From Drosophila persimilis (Eukaryota; Arthropoda; Insecta; Diptera; Drosophilidae), in NCBI RefSeq assembly GCF_003286085.1, contig NW_020825288.1, positions 16,802,001 through 16,866,000 of the forward strand: DNA of 64,000 nt, given 5' to 3'. The position numbers and the translations under genes were made by a program. Within the stretch, counting starts at the first letter, position 1. Every line of letters starts with the position of its first letter. The notes below the pieces were generated by a model. It saw only the letters and a list, made by a program, of their open reading frames with translations, made no database searches and was not told where the DNA came from. This document shows, in pieces, positions 1-11,207 of this stretch.

Positions 1-739
1 GGTTGCGTTGACGCAGGAGGATTCTCTTCTTCAGGCTCTTGCAGCGACGGCGATGCAGTTGTTTGGCCGCTCGACGCTGTCGCAGCTCCTCCTCCAAGTA
101 CTCCAGGGCCCTGTCCATGCTCATCACCTCCACGGGCGGCTTGGGCTTCATTTGGTTCTGCAAGGCGGCCAATTGGCGGGGCTCGAGTACGTTCTTGTAG
201 GTCTTGATCGTGTCCTTGACCCGGACCGGCAGGGGATCGGCCAGGCGTTCAATGCGGGCCGTGCACGTGGGCATGAAGTACTTTTTGGAGTAGTAAATCG
301 GCGGCTTGAGTAGCTGCGGTGAGATCGGGTCCTTCTTGGGTGTGGCCAGGAAACAGATGTGCTCCTCCCGCGACAGCACGTCGCGGTCGATGATGATCTG
401 GCCCGTGTGCTGGCAGGGTCCGTAGCAGGGATGGTATCGGGGACAGACGCAGATGAACTTGTACAATGCCTGCTGCTCGGTTGGGGGAAACTTGACCAGA
501 CGCTTGATGCGCTTGGCCCGATTCTCGCGCACATGCACCATGGCCAGGCGAGCATTTAGCTCGTCCGCCACTGTGGGTCCTTCGGGGTCCTTGGACTTCA
601 CGGCTTCCTCTGGCTGACGCATGCAGGCCAGCTTCATGAAATTGAGAGCCTCCGCGACGGTCTGCTTCTCGTTCTGCAGGTTGATGGTGCGCGGTGGCAT
701 CGCGGACATCTCCTTGAAATTTATAGGCTTTTTGGCCAT
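1..739 (-). CDS. Hypothetical protein, 5' part of gene (runs off left edge)
   Basis: An uninterrupted reading frame starts at the ATG at 739-737 and stays open to base 1 (246 codons plus one base), so the 3' end lies outside the window. The start is supported by an in-frame TGA nine codons upstream and a good fly context (AAA before ATG). The protein is basic and has a Cys/His-rich patch at residues 97-111 (C97, C99, C105, C109, H103, H111). The C-terminal visible part, residues 208-246, is strongly charged and probably helical, rich in E, R and K. Two segments, about residues 129-135 (CFLATPK) and 162-171 (RIERLADPLP), resemble the LA-x-P core of THEG-type repeats found in sperm microtubule-associated proteins. 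That is an inference from two short matches. Third-position G/C is high, as in real fly genes. I do not recognise the gene and cannot name it. Coding status is much surer than function. Confidence 0.82.
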   Translation of the reverse strand, partial: MAKKPINFKEMSAMPPRTINLQNEKQTVAEALNFMKLACMRQPEEAVKSKDPEGPTVADELNARLAMVHVRENRAKRIKRLVKFPPTEQQALYKFICVCPRYHPCYGPCQHTGQIIIDRDVLSREEHICFLATPKKDPISPQLLKPPIYYSKKYFMPTCTARIERLADPLPVRVKDTIKTYKNVLEPRQLAALQNQMKPKPPVEVMSMDRALEYLEEELRQRRAAKQLHRRRCKSLKKRILLRQRN

Positions 740-1200
740 TTTACCGAATAAAACAAGAATAATTCAACAAAAAAACGAATGAGTGGGAACGCAACGAAAC
801 GATAGGTTTTACGGGTTCCTATGAACTGACGGAATGGATGACTTTCCTTTTTCGAATTCCAGCTCATGGCATGTCTTGACCTTACGGCCTTCGGCCTTTA
901 CGAATCAAATATGTTGAATGCGTCCTTTGCCGCTGTTCACAACGTTCCCGGTCGTTCCTTTTAATGGTAAAATGTTTTTTTGTATGGTAAATGTTCGGTT
1001 AAAACTGATGCTGGGACGATTGCGATTTATTAAGAATTTACGTGCAGAAAGCCCAATCGAAAGTAAAGCTTTTGTGCGATACAAACCTCTCTTAAATTTT
1101 GTAACGTATTGTTTCCAAGGGTATCAAAGTGTTCATCATTCCGCCGGAATGTTTTTTATTCGATGTTTAGCTGCCATCACCACAACTACAACAAAAAGTA
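740..1200. other. Upstream spacer of the left gene
   Basis: This holds the presumed 5' UTR and promoter of the minus-strand gene. No TATA box or clear initiator was identified. A 95-codon plus-strand open frame at 918-1205 has a composition unlike fly coding DNA and ends in an ACA/AAC run. I do not accept it as a gene. Confidence 0.5.
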
Positions 1201-1266
1201 GCTAGGTGGCGCGACGAAAGACGCCAGGTGGCGCGACAAAAGATGCTAGGTGGCGCAACATAGAAT
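1201..1266 (+). repeat. Three 22-bp tandem units, each with a CTCF-like core
   Basis: The units are 1201-1222, 1223-1244 and 1245-1266. Each contains AGGTGGCGC, at 1204-1212, 1226-1234 and 1248-1256, exactly 22 bp apart. The nine bases are identical in all three units, while the spacers differ at several positions. AGGTGGCGC matches the core of the Drosophila CTCF motif as I know it. The 22-bp period places the cores on nearly the same face of the helix. The repeat lies about 460 bp upstream of the start codon of the left gene. Insulator function is inferred, not shown. Confidence 0.75.
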
Positions 1267-1317
1267 GTTAACAGAAATGTTGAGCTGACGTAAATTTTGT
1301 GTAGATGCCGTGTAGAT

Positions 1318-1749
1318 ATGAAACTTTCAAAGCTTCCGTTCTATGAAACTATTAAGCCAGGATCTGGATATGCTGGACACGAACCTTGCGAATTGGTTGC
1401 TTTCATTTGAAAATATGCAAGTTCAAGCGAAAATAATACGCTGTGAAAGCTGTGAGGGTGCCAACAGTTCCAGGAGTCGCCTTTCATGGAGTATCTAACC
1501 ACTAGGACCATCCTACGAAAGTGCGACTATCTGGCCCTTGGTCTTGAAAATTGGTCCACAAACCTCATCGGCTGTACGCTTCAGTCACAATTATTTATTA
1601 CTTGCTCAATCGATCGGGACGTCATTTTGGATAATTTAATAGACCAGGGGGCCGCGATTTATCAAGAATATATATACAGAAACTATTTGGCGGTCAGACG
1701 TAGTCAGTCATTTAATTTTTGCCCACATATGATTTTTCGACGACGATGA
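1318..1749 (+). pseudogene. Gene-like stretch with frame breaks, possible decayed coding copy
   Basis: Translation gives ordinary-looking, non-repetitive protein in pieces. Frame 1 runs from ATG 1318 for 30 codons to TGA 1408-1410. The next frame covers about 1343-1507 (KIIRCESCEGANSSR region). Frame 1 then reopens from ATG 1486 to TGA 1747-1749 (87 codons, with balanced hydrophobic and charged residues and several cysteines). At least two frame changes would be needed to join them. No gap has the size and borders of a fly intron, so a frameshifted pseudogene is more likely than a spliced gene. A polyadenylation hexamer follows at 1771. The last piece (about residues 20-65 of the 1486 frame) vaguely recalls the C-terminal part of extended Tudor domains, but this is weak. 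Alternatively, 1486-1749 could be a real 87-residue protein or plain chance. Confidence 0.33.
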
Positions 1750-1770
1750 CGAACCACAACATTTTTGTAT

Positions 1771-1776
1771 AATAAA
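1771..1776 (+). terminator. Candidate polyadenylation signal AATAAA
   Basis: A canonical AATAAA lies 22 bp after the stop codon at 1747-1749. It supports the idea that the gene-like stretch before it was once transcribed. In AT-rich DNA such a hexamer is also common by chance. Confidence 0.3.
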
Positions 1777-2400
1777 GAGATATTGAAATCGGTGGATAAA
1801 ATTCAATAATAGTTTACTAAATAAATCTTCAGCTTTAGTTCCTCCAATACAAAGACAATACAAATTACTGCTAAAATTAAATTTCCTCTAAATTTTAGAA
1901 TATATCATCACTTATTTCACTTATTCTTATATGGGTTTCAATAGCCCCCCCGCAGAGGTGCGAAATTATTGCACTGCTTGTTAATTTGCTTCTAGTGGAG
2001 AACAGAAAGTGAGCGAGAGAAAAAAACCGAAATTTTCGGATCTGTCAAAGTAAAAAGGACGAAAATTTAGTGTTTGAACAGAAGTATATGTGCATACATA
2101 TATCCATACCGCCCAAGGAGTATACAATTATCCATACCGCCCAAGAAAATCCCAGACATCCTTCCTTTCTAATTACCCCATTGAGTGGCGTTTCTCAGGA
2201 CACCCCCTTTTCCCATGGGCCCCCTTGTCTCTTTTATATTTATAGTTTGTCTAATATTCACTTAAGAATATTTAACCAGAAAAAGGCTAAAACGATTTCG
2301 AGAGACACAAACAAACAATCAGAAGAAAAATAATAAAACTTGAAAATGCAACTTTTTGGGGCTGTTGTGGCTACGCCGTTGCAAGGTTGCTGCTTCTTTT
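1777..2400. other. AT-rich intergenic DNA
   Basis: No gene is seen. There is a run of AT-rich sequence, then a purine-rich patch near 2005-2060. An 87-codon open frame at 2070-2333 has biased composition and overlaps the direct repeat at 2101-2145, so it is not accepted. Confidence 0.5.
2101..2145. repeat. 17-bp direct repeat
   Basis: TATCCATACCGCCCAAG occurs at 2101-2117 and again, identical, at 2129-2145 (28-bp period). Confidence 0.85.
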
Positions 2401-2690
2401 GCCGTTGTTGCCTCTTCTTCTGCTGCTGTTTTGTTGCCGCTGTTGTTGTTGTTGCAAGTTGTTAGTGGCTGTTGTTGCAGGTTTGCAAGTGCCACTGACA
2501 AACACAGCTGTCGAGTGTGGCGCTTAAATGGCAAGTAAACTGCAGCAGCACCAGAGCCGTTTGCTTTGCTAATTTTCCAGGCCGCCTTTGGGTGCACTTC
2601 TCTTGCACCACCTCCTGCAATTGTGTGGGCGTGGCAGCAACAACAACAGCAGCAGTGGCACCAGCACCAGCACCAGCACCAGCACCAGCT
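2400..2690. repeat. CTG/GTT and CAGCAC low-complexity cluster
   Basis: An interrupted CTG/GTT array covers about 2405-2480. A CAA/CAG run (2636-2655) is followed by about five ACCAGC units (2659-2689). These repeats create open frames on both strands (poly-Ser-Thr, poly-Gly-Ala, poly-Trp-Cys). Those frames, including a 266-codon one starting at 2588, are repeat artefacts. Confidence 0.8.
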
Positions 2691-5600
2691 GTGAAGTGTG
2701 GCAAGGTGCTGGGGCATGGGCGTGGCTGTGCACTTGCTGCTTATTATTTGCACTCGGCGGCAAGGCCAACAGCATAATAAATTGGTGTGAGGATGAGGGG
2801 CAAGCGTCTGGGGGTGAATCGGAAAATCTTTTATTCATGAATGCCCCATGCCGCCATCCGCCCCTCCTTCGACCCATAAAAATTGCACAATTTGAAGCGG
2901 GTCCTCGTCCTCCAGTCCACATTTTGCGGCAGACGTATGTCCAAAAAAAAAACAGAAAAGTGGAAAAAATTTACGCGCCTTGGGCGGTGCTCTCAAGGAT
3001 TTCGGCAATGGCTCTCTTGGTCGGAAACCATCCCCACCCGATCCCCCGACTACGTCTCGGGCGGGCTGCAGGCGATAGTTGCATAAATCATAAAAGGCGC
3101 GTTTCAGCTCCTTGCTACCACACCTCTGCCCCGCACTCGAAGAAGGACTTTACGACACTTAAGCACCCGCTTGTCGAGAGCCGGAGAAGGAGTGAAGGTG
3201 CCACAGAGAATGTCTCCAAATGTCTGAATTTGATTGCGCGGCCACAACAGGCGCTTCTTTCCACGGGCTCCCTACTTTATCTTCAATGGGTTGCAGCAAC
3301 TCCCCTTGAAATACTTCCAGCATTTATTTATGAAGGTCTGAAGGTCCTACCCCCGCTAAGGCCCCAACTCTTGAGTGAATATCTGTAGATTTTCGAGGCT
3401 GGAAAATTGTGTTACTGTCGGGGAAAAATGGCAGAGAAGGGGTACTGATGGAGAGCTGGAGAAGGGGTGGAGAGGGCGATAGCTAGAGGGAGTGAGTAGG
3501 GAGTGGATTCCATGGGATATAGAGAGGTAGAAAGCGTGGGCAAAGCAAGATACAGATACATTGTTGAGCGACACTTTCGTGCAACAAGTTTTGTATTGGG
3601 GAAAAAATCACTCCAGGCGGACATTCTGCTCTTTCGGCATTTGACAAACCAAAAAACTATTCCCAAAATTCCAAACATTTCCAAACAAAACGTAGATGCT
3701 CGTAGAAGTTCGATTTAAATTGAAATTGAGTGAACTAAAATGACAAAAACATCAACTAAAACAGATTTTCGAAAGATTATAGACACAAACAATCAATAAT
3801 TTGCATAATGTGAGAAATGTGTGGATAAAGAGAAATGTTTTTGATGCAAAGTGATGAAAAACAATTTTAAATATTCAGGAGGAAGATATGCCCTAAATGA
3901 TATTAATTACGATTTTAGTTTGGAGAAAATGTTTATAACAGAAAATTTTTTGTTGGAAATTGCAGATAAAAATACTTCTTTGTTTTGTAATTTTCAGATT
4001 TAAGGTCAAATATCAATTCATCAAAAATAAAACAATTTGAATAAAGATTACAAGTCTTAAACAAAATGAAAACCGATGATGGACCACGATTGATTAAGAT
4101 ATTCAAAGGTCACATTCAAAAAAATATATGATTATGTTTACACTTTTGAAATTCAATTAAAAAGGAACCATATCTGACTGCAAAATTGTTTTATAAATCT
4201 CGGTGCATTAAGAAATTATTTTTCAAGATTTTAGGAACATAGGCCCTAATATCGGACATCTACCCAATTGTATATCAAAGAATGTAATCCAAAATGTACA
4301 TCCATAGTAATTCCCTAAGGCTTTATCTATCATTAAGCTGAACCAAAAATATTATAAAGAGAAAACAGGTGTTGCGATCGATAGGAAATCTGTTCATCGT
4401 AAAGATCATTCATCGGGAAAACTTAAAGGGCCAGTTTCTTGCTATTAAAAATACATATTTGTATTTGAAATATATACTATTTATCCTGGAAAATGCAATG
4501 CACTTCAACAGAATGTGCATTGAGGATTATACCTCAAATTTTCGGAATCTTCAGACACTTTTGTAATTCTTCTCTCTTTACAGTCTTCTTAGGTAAATCA
4601 CGATTGATGTTGAGAGCTAGCACAACGATTATCCTACATATCGATATAAGATAGTTTGAACTATTTCCATTTACAATCCTTAGATGCAATACGGAGATCG
4701 TTGAACACAAACCAGGCACCTGCCACCTCCGACACTCCTGCCCCTCCATCCATTCCATTCCCCATTCCCCATTCCACCTTCCCCTTCATCACTCTCCCTG
4801 CCCCCTGCAGGGCTGAACAGGTCAGAGGGGCAACGCACTTAATTTATGACTTGGCGGGCAATAATTCAAAGTCATAGGCCTCCAGAGACCATTCAGGGCA
4901 CACACCTCGACCACTCATTCGTCCAAGTGGCCAAGGGAGTGAGTGGCCACGGTTACACCTCAGATCAGGAAGAGGATGGACGCCTTAGAGGGCCGACACC
5001 TCAGGACCTGGTCTAAGGAGGGACGGAGCTGGCAAATTGTGGCTAAGGAATTTTTAATTAAAATATTAAAGCATTGGCCGTAAGGTGTTTTTAATCTTGA
5101 AAATTGTTTTAATTGTTATTTAGGATTTGTTGCTTTTAATGTTGTTGTAGTTCCTGTTCTTGCTGCTTCGGTGGGTGGATGGCTATGGCTGTGGCTGTGG
5201 CTGTGCCTGTTTGTGGTGCAATTTATGTGCGCCTAATTAGAACAGACAACAACGGTGTCAGAGGTTCGCTCTCAGAGTCGTCTGCTTTCTGTTGTTGTTC
5301 CTCTTGGTATTTTTTTTTTTTTTATATTTTTCTTTTCGTAGCTGCTTTTATTTTTTTCCTGATGCAAAGCCGCTTCATAATTACCATATTTTCAAATTAC
5401 CATTCGCCAAGTGCGTCCGGGGCCACGGCCATGGCCGCCATTTTCCTTTGCCCGGCGGCCATAAAAGCTAATTGTATGCGTGCGAGGCGCCCCCAAAGAG
5501 TGTGGGTGAGTGGAGAGAGCGAGACGAGCGGACTGAAGAGGGGCTTAGTGGGTGTGAGGTAAATCCTTGGCATGTTGTTGCTCGGTGATTTATATTTAAT

Positions 5601-5770
5601 TGTTGTCATTATGGTCATCAAAATCGTGTGAAGTTCCAGCGGCTCTCGCGGTGGAGCGCGTCGCAAGCAAGTAAAGAATGAGGAGAGGATGTGGCATGAT
5701 GGAGTGCCTGCTGCTGCCACCTGCCACAGGACTTCCCTATACACTTGGGGGAATGCTTTCCACATAGCAA
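2691..5770. other. Intergenic block, no gene recognised
   Basis: Positions 2700-3720 are mixed composition. Positions 3720-4680 are clearly AT-rich with no repeat ends or transposon coding sequence. Positions 4700-5050 are C- and G-rich simple text (CCATTCC-type runs at 4745-4790). A short GGCTGT array lies at about 5178-5211 and a T-run near 5310. No splice-bounded exon could be supported. Confidence 0.5.
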
Positions 5771-8300
5771 GAAGTCTTACAATCTTTAAAGCCTTCAGGA
5801 ATACAGGTTATAAATACATTTTGGACTATTCAGAAGAATTATGTTAAATTTGCATAAGATCAACACTTAATCACTAATAAATACACTCGAAGCAAGGCCT
5901 GTCCTAAGGAGCAAAGAATTTATTATCAAGAAAATTACCAATATGTAGATATAAGATTTATTTTCTAGCTTTCGGAAATTTTTGTAGCGCGAACAACTAT
6001 GAGATTATTTGTATTTGCAAACAAAATTGATTTTTATTCGCATCCTGTACGTTTCAAGTATTTCCAGGATTTGTTTTGATCAGAATTTTGATTTTTGATC
6101 TTCTCATTTTATTCTTATTTTAATTTCAGAAATCAAGGCTACCTTTTTCATGTGTTTTTTCTCAGTGTAATCTTTGCGAGGTCTGAGTTTGAGTATTCCT
6201 GCCAGATGCCTAATTGTTGTGCATGTTCTGGCCCATCCTGGTGCTGTTTACGTTTCTAGGAATACCGTCTCGCCTGTGATAAGAACGGCTCCTGGGTTTC
6301 TCTTAGAGCACGATAAAAGAGTAAACAGTAAATAATCAACATTGCAACATTGTGGCAATGGAACACAGAGATGGCTCGGCGCATGCCTCGCTCTCGTTTC
6401 GTTCGTTTCAGTTTCAGGACATCGTTCTGTGGGGCTTCGTCTCAGTCGCCGGCCGTTTATGGCTCCATTTGGACGGTGTGTCCTGGGCCAGAACCGAATG
6501 GGCAGAATGTGTTCATATTATAATTTGGCTTGGCTTCCCCGTACGAATAGCCGTAAATTATATTGCCAAGTGGATGTCCATCGTCCAGAAGTGTCGATTG
6601 GAGGTGGAGCACATTGGAGGATGTATTTGATATTGATATGCAACTTATCAAATTAATTTGCCTTTGAATGCGTTTTGGGATGAATTATATTCACACGAAT
6701 GCTGGACTCGAGTGACGCAAATTTAATTGAATTGATTGGGCTGTACGGGACATGATATGGATTTGATTATGCAATTTGGGCTTTAAGTGTGCATGAAAGT
6801 CAATTTGCCGTTGCGTCGGCCCGTTGGCCGGTGGCCGGTGTTGGGGTTCATCAGCATTCGGGGCAAAACCCAATAAATAATTTCAATTATTAATGGAATA
6901 AAGCGTACACTTATTTGTCTGATTAATACAATTTTCCCTGTCCGACTCGCTGCTTCCTTTCGTCTCCTCCTCTCTCTCTCTCTCTCTCTCTTTCTCTTTT
7001 GATCTGAATTGACACAAATTAAATTAAACTCTTTTTTTTCATTCGTTTTGGTTGTATTTTTGAAAGAGATGTGGAAAAACAGAATAACATCAGTCCGAAA
7101 CAGCACGAGCCATATTCATTAGTAATATTAATTCAATATGAAATTCCTTTTCTCATTGGTTCTGATGCAGTTTCTCCCGCTGTTCAGCCGCTCCCCGTCC
7201 CCCATTCTATCCCCCGTAAATGATTGTATGTTAAATAGATTATTAATTTAAATTCGCTTAATGCCATTGTACGCGGGTTGTACGCTACCCTTTTTGTGTG
7301 GGTGTTCAAATTGTGGTAGGAATCAATCGGAGTACTGAGTTACTAGATCATATAGCAGCTGCAGGATCATTTTCTGGCTAAACTGATTTCACAGATTACC
7401 CTTTTTATGGTCCATTAAAATTAATTAAAATGTTATTAATACGCTTTTTCTGTTTGTACATATCTTTCCATAACATCATAAATAAACAACTGCCAAAACT
7501 ATTTTTAAATGCACAAATTATGTATTTTTTACTGAAGTTGCATACATGTTTTATACCCTACTATTATTATTAATATAACAATAATAAATCCGATTGAAAT
7601 GCTTGGGGATAATATTTTTTTAGTCTTTAGGACAGAGCAATGAACTATTTGAAAATATTTAAAAAAATATGTTAAAATTGTCTGCCTGCAAATAAGGGTC
7701 CAACAAGATACTAGATTACAATTTTTACTACTGACTTTATGTAATGAATAATATTGTAGAATGTTGAGTGTTGAAGGAATCAAAGTGGTTTATTATTTAA
7801 GGTACAGTTTCGAAGCGGTAAATGATCTATCTTTTAAGATCTCGTGAGGATATTTGGGAATTAATTTGAATCGGCTGACCAAATCCCATTATAGTGAAAA
7901 GAAAGAATGCTACTCGATGTCAAATAAATGCTTTAGATATTTTAATTGAATGCCACAACATCCGATGACCATATTCCATACTTTTCAAAGAGAAAACTGC
8001 TAGCTTGAAAGGTATTTCCATATTCGATTTGCTTTGTCCATTTCCCATCTGTAGTTTTTTTAATTGACTTATCGCATAGTTGTGGGCATCCTCGTTGCAG
8101 TTTCTCTGTATTTTATTTTGAACATTTTTCTGCAAACGACAAACGCATTCATCGGACAGATTGTGCTGATATAATCAGCACTTTTCTGGTTAACCAGCAG
8201 ATGCAGATACTCGTTGTATCCTTGAATTAGCTGGGGAAAAAGCCGAGTAAAACAGAGAGTAAAATTAAAGAGATTCTCTCATTCATCTCGATGATGGGCC
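5771..8300. other. Intergenic block, partly AT-rich
   Basis: AT-rich stretches cover 5780-6160 and 7400-8160. Open frames at 6342-6656 overlap in three frames on both strands, the mark of chance. The (TC)n tract at 6969-6991 is listed separately. No RNA gene or exon is recognised. Confidence 0.5.
6969..6991. repeat. (TC)n microsatellite
   Basis: About 11 TC dinucleotides. On the other strand this is a GAGAG array, the type of site bound by GAGA factor or CLAMP. Confidence 0.85.
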
Positions 8301-11160
8301 TATTTTCCCACAAATGAAAAACGGAAAAAGGGAAAAAAGCACCATTGGGGAGGGGAAAAACAAATTACTTAGGTTTGTTTGTTTTGCAAAAATATTTTTC
8401 CCATTTTCCCATTTGCTTGTGCGACTTGGGCCCTAGACAAAAGCGCCTCGAGAGCCAAATATGGCTTCGTCATTTGCAAATTCGACAGTTTTTGCCATGG
8501 GAGTGTATCGAATTGAGGCACACAAATACACCCACAGCGACGGAAAATGAGTACAGCCCACGTAAATATCTAAAATTAAGTCCTCCCTTTCCCCAAACAA
8601 AGCACAAACCCCAAACCCGCAGAAGTATTCCAATAAATATGAGCTGGGAAATAAAATATCTCTCGTTAAATGATGACAGCAGCAAATATGAAAGCATGCC
8701 TGGAGGGGCATAACATCATCCACCAGATACAGATACAATTACAGATCGAGATACGCAGCTTTCCGCACCTGTCCAGGGGGAAGGGGTCCATGAGGATGGG
8801 ATGTGTGCAGGTGTGTGGGCTGTGTGCGATGTGGGTGCGTGTGTGTGTGGGAAAGGGCATTAATTACAACTGTCTAAGTGCGATTCAAAAGGAAGAGTCG
8901 CACCCTCTACGGTGAGGTCCAGGCCCAGTCAAGTGCTCTCCTGCTAAACAAATATTTAAGTTGATTGGGCGGGCGAGAGCAAATGCAAAAAGTTTCCACT
9001 CAAGGAGTTCACCAAATTCGCATAAATTCAATGCGTGCCCTGGCAGCCGTGAACTTTTTAATGTATTTTAAAACACTTTCCACTAAACATTTTAAGCAAA
9101 CTGCTTGCCTCTTTCTCTCTCTACCTCAGTGCTCAGTCTTTGCCATCGTATCGTCTCTCTGTTTTAGTCGCAGTCACTGTCTCTGGCGGAGTCGCAAGTC
9201 CAAGTCGCTGGGCTGCCAAGTTGACTTCCTGTGAGAGCGGCAAAGTTTTCGTTCCTTGGTGCTGCTGCACGAAATCCCACGGAGGCTGAAATCAAGTATT
9301 TCATTTTGGATTCAACTGCTGTCCGAGAGCATTGCAACAACTAAATGGGGCAACCAGAGGGAAGGAATCTCAGCTTGGGGAAAGTCAAACGAATTTTATA
9401 TACCCTTGGATATGTGGAGCACACAAAAAAAAACTCTTTCCTTCATCAGGGTTTCACTTTTAATAGTTGAAAATTTGGTTATGTTTTGCTGAAGCGATTA
9501 AAAAATCTAGAAATTTCTCTATTTTCTGGATGAAAGAAAAAGGCCACATCCGATGTATAGAATAACATGATCATAGCTTCCAGTTTCTAAGGTTGCAAGA
9601 GTTTCCCTCTTTTCTGCTCATTAACTGCTAAGAAAATTATCTGATAAGTGCTCAAACCCCATAGTAGTTCTCAAAAAGTTCTGGTTCAATTCTTATGATA
9701 CTTGACCGCGGGTTTCAATTTCTAAGATTCCTGAAAGTGCTTAATGCACAGATTTCACGCCTTCTTTAAAAAGGGAACTCGACTTTCGTGGAGAGCCAGG
9801 AGCAACAGCAAGAGCAACAGCAGCAGCATCCTCAACGTGGTAATAACAATGCCGGGAATAAGAAAAAGTTCTTGAGGAGTTTTTCGGCACTGCTACTAGG
9901 ATCCCATCCCACTCTTATGCTACCATCTTTCACTTCTCCGCCCCCCCGCCCGTCGGCAGTTGGCAGATGAGTTTCGAGCAAGTTTTGGTCTACACAAAAA
10001 ATACACGATATAAACTCCATTTTGTGGGGCTGGCTTGGTCAGTGTGTCAATGTTTGTTTTATGTGCCTAGCAGAAGTTTTACTCTTCCCCAAAAGAAAAC
10101 TCAATCTCCCACACCCGCAGAGACGCATTTTTCAATTAATTATAGACTACAGAAAAAGGCGAATGGAATGGATGGGGAGGGTGGGCTAATAAATGAACAA
10201 ATAGTGTGGAAAATCTTTGATTTGCTCACTTTTGCATTCACACAAGCGATTAATAATGCTGTCGATGCACTGGCTGGACTTAATTTGTGTGTGTTTTTGG
10301 TCTATTTAGGGCCGGCTTAGGCCTGGCCTTCATTCCTTGGCTGTCGAGCATGTAATTGCATTAATTTATTTGGCCAAAAACGATGGCCAGAACTTTTGCC
10401 AGTTGCTCTGATCTCTGACCTCGACAACAGTCCGAATCCGTGCAGGACCTGGTCCGATATGCTCCGACTTGCCAGTAATTAAAACACTGAAAATGTTGGA
10501 GGGAAAATCCGGAAAACAAAATACAATTTAAAGTGTGTGGGGGGAGGGAGGTGGCAGCAGGAGGGCAAACAAAAGTTTTGCACATTTGAAATGCAGCTTG
10601 GATTTGTTTTAGTTTTTGCTTAGCATTGCTGCCAAATATTTGCAATGGCCCAGAGATTTGTTTGCTGCATTTACAGAGGCCCACAATGGCACAATGGAAG
10701 CCCAAATGCTTGACGGTTCAAATTGGAATTTGCTTTTAATTGTTTTTAATTAAGTATAATTTATTGTGCAAACATCGTCGGCCACAGTTTGTCTGCAAAT
10801 GGAGCTTATTCCTAAGATTTCGAGTGGGGAAAACATTCTCGAAATTTCTTGGCAGCAACAACAAAAGCTTAAAGGTTGCTCTAGTTACTCGAATTTAAAT
10901 AATAAATGGCTTGCTTTTGGAGGTTAATGCGAATCCGTTTAAATGGTTATCGATTTTGTTCAGCAGTTAATAAGCAGAAAATTCTAGCGACACTGAGAGG
11001 AAAACCATAAGATAAACATTTGAAAACAATATTTGAAGAATGAAAAAAGTATTTTGAAATGCTAATACCTTCATGCGATCGTCCTACGATTGGGGTGTTG
11101 TTCCCCCATTCTTTAATCTCTTGATTCGGTAATTATTTGTGCTCAGTGCAAATCCAGGAC
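8301..11160. other. Intergenic block upstream of the odorant receptor gene
   Basis: No coding sequence is supported. It includes GT-rich text (8800-8852), a TC-rich patch (9108-9125), a CAG/CAA-rich patch (9800-9830) and a C-run (9941-9950). The last 300 bp before the receptor gene contain GTAATTATTT near 11129-11138, a homeodomain/POU-type AT core of the kind used by olfactory regulators. Its role is inferred only. Confidence 0.45.
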
Positions 11161-11191
11161 TATAAAAGCCGGCGACCCTTGCAGTACAGTT
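11161..11191 (+). promoter_or_regulatory. Core promoter of the odorant receptor gene (TATA box plus possible initiator)
   Basis: TATAAAAG occurs at 11161-11168. An initiator-like ACAGTT has its A at 11188, 27 bp from the first T of the TATA box. The ATG at 11208 would then follow a 5' UTR of only about 20 bases. The start codon context CAACATG is good for flies. An alternative start near 11183 (GCAGTA) is possible. Confidence 0.6.
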
Positions 11192-11207
11192 CCACTTTGC
11201 TTGCAAC

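Noticed and set aside
2356-2538. 60-codon frame with a signal-peptide-like leucine stretch and several cysteines
   Set aside because: The hydrophobic stretch is produced by the CTG/GTT repeat, and nothing after it resembles a mature peptide.
2588-3388. Longest single open frame of the window (266 codons, plus strand)
   Set aside because: Its first part is Ser-Thr repeats made by the CAGCAC array, other frames overlap it on both strands, and the rest has no family feature or coding-like composition.
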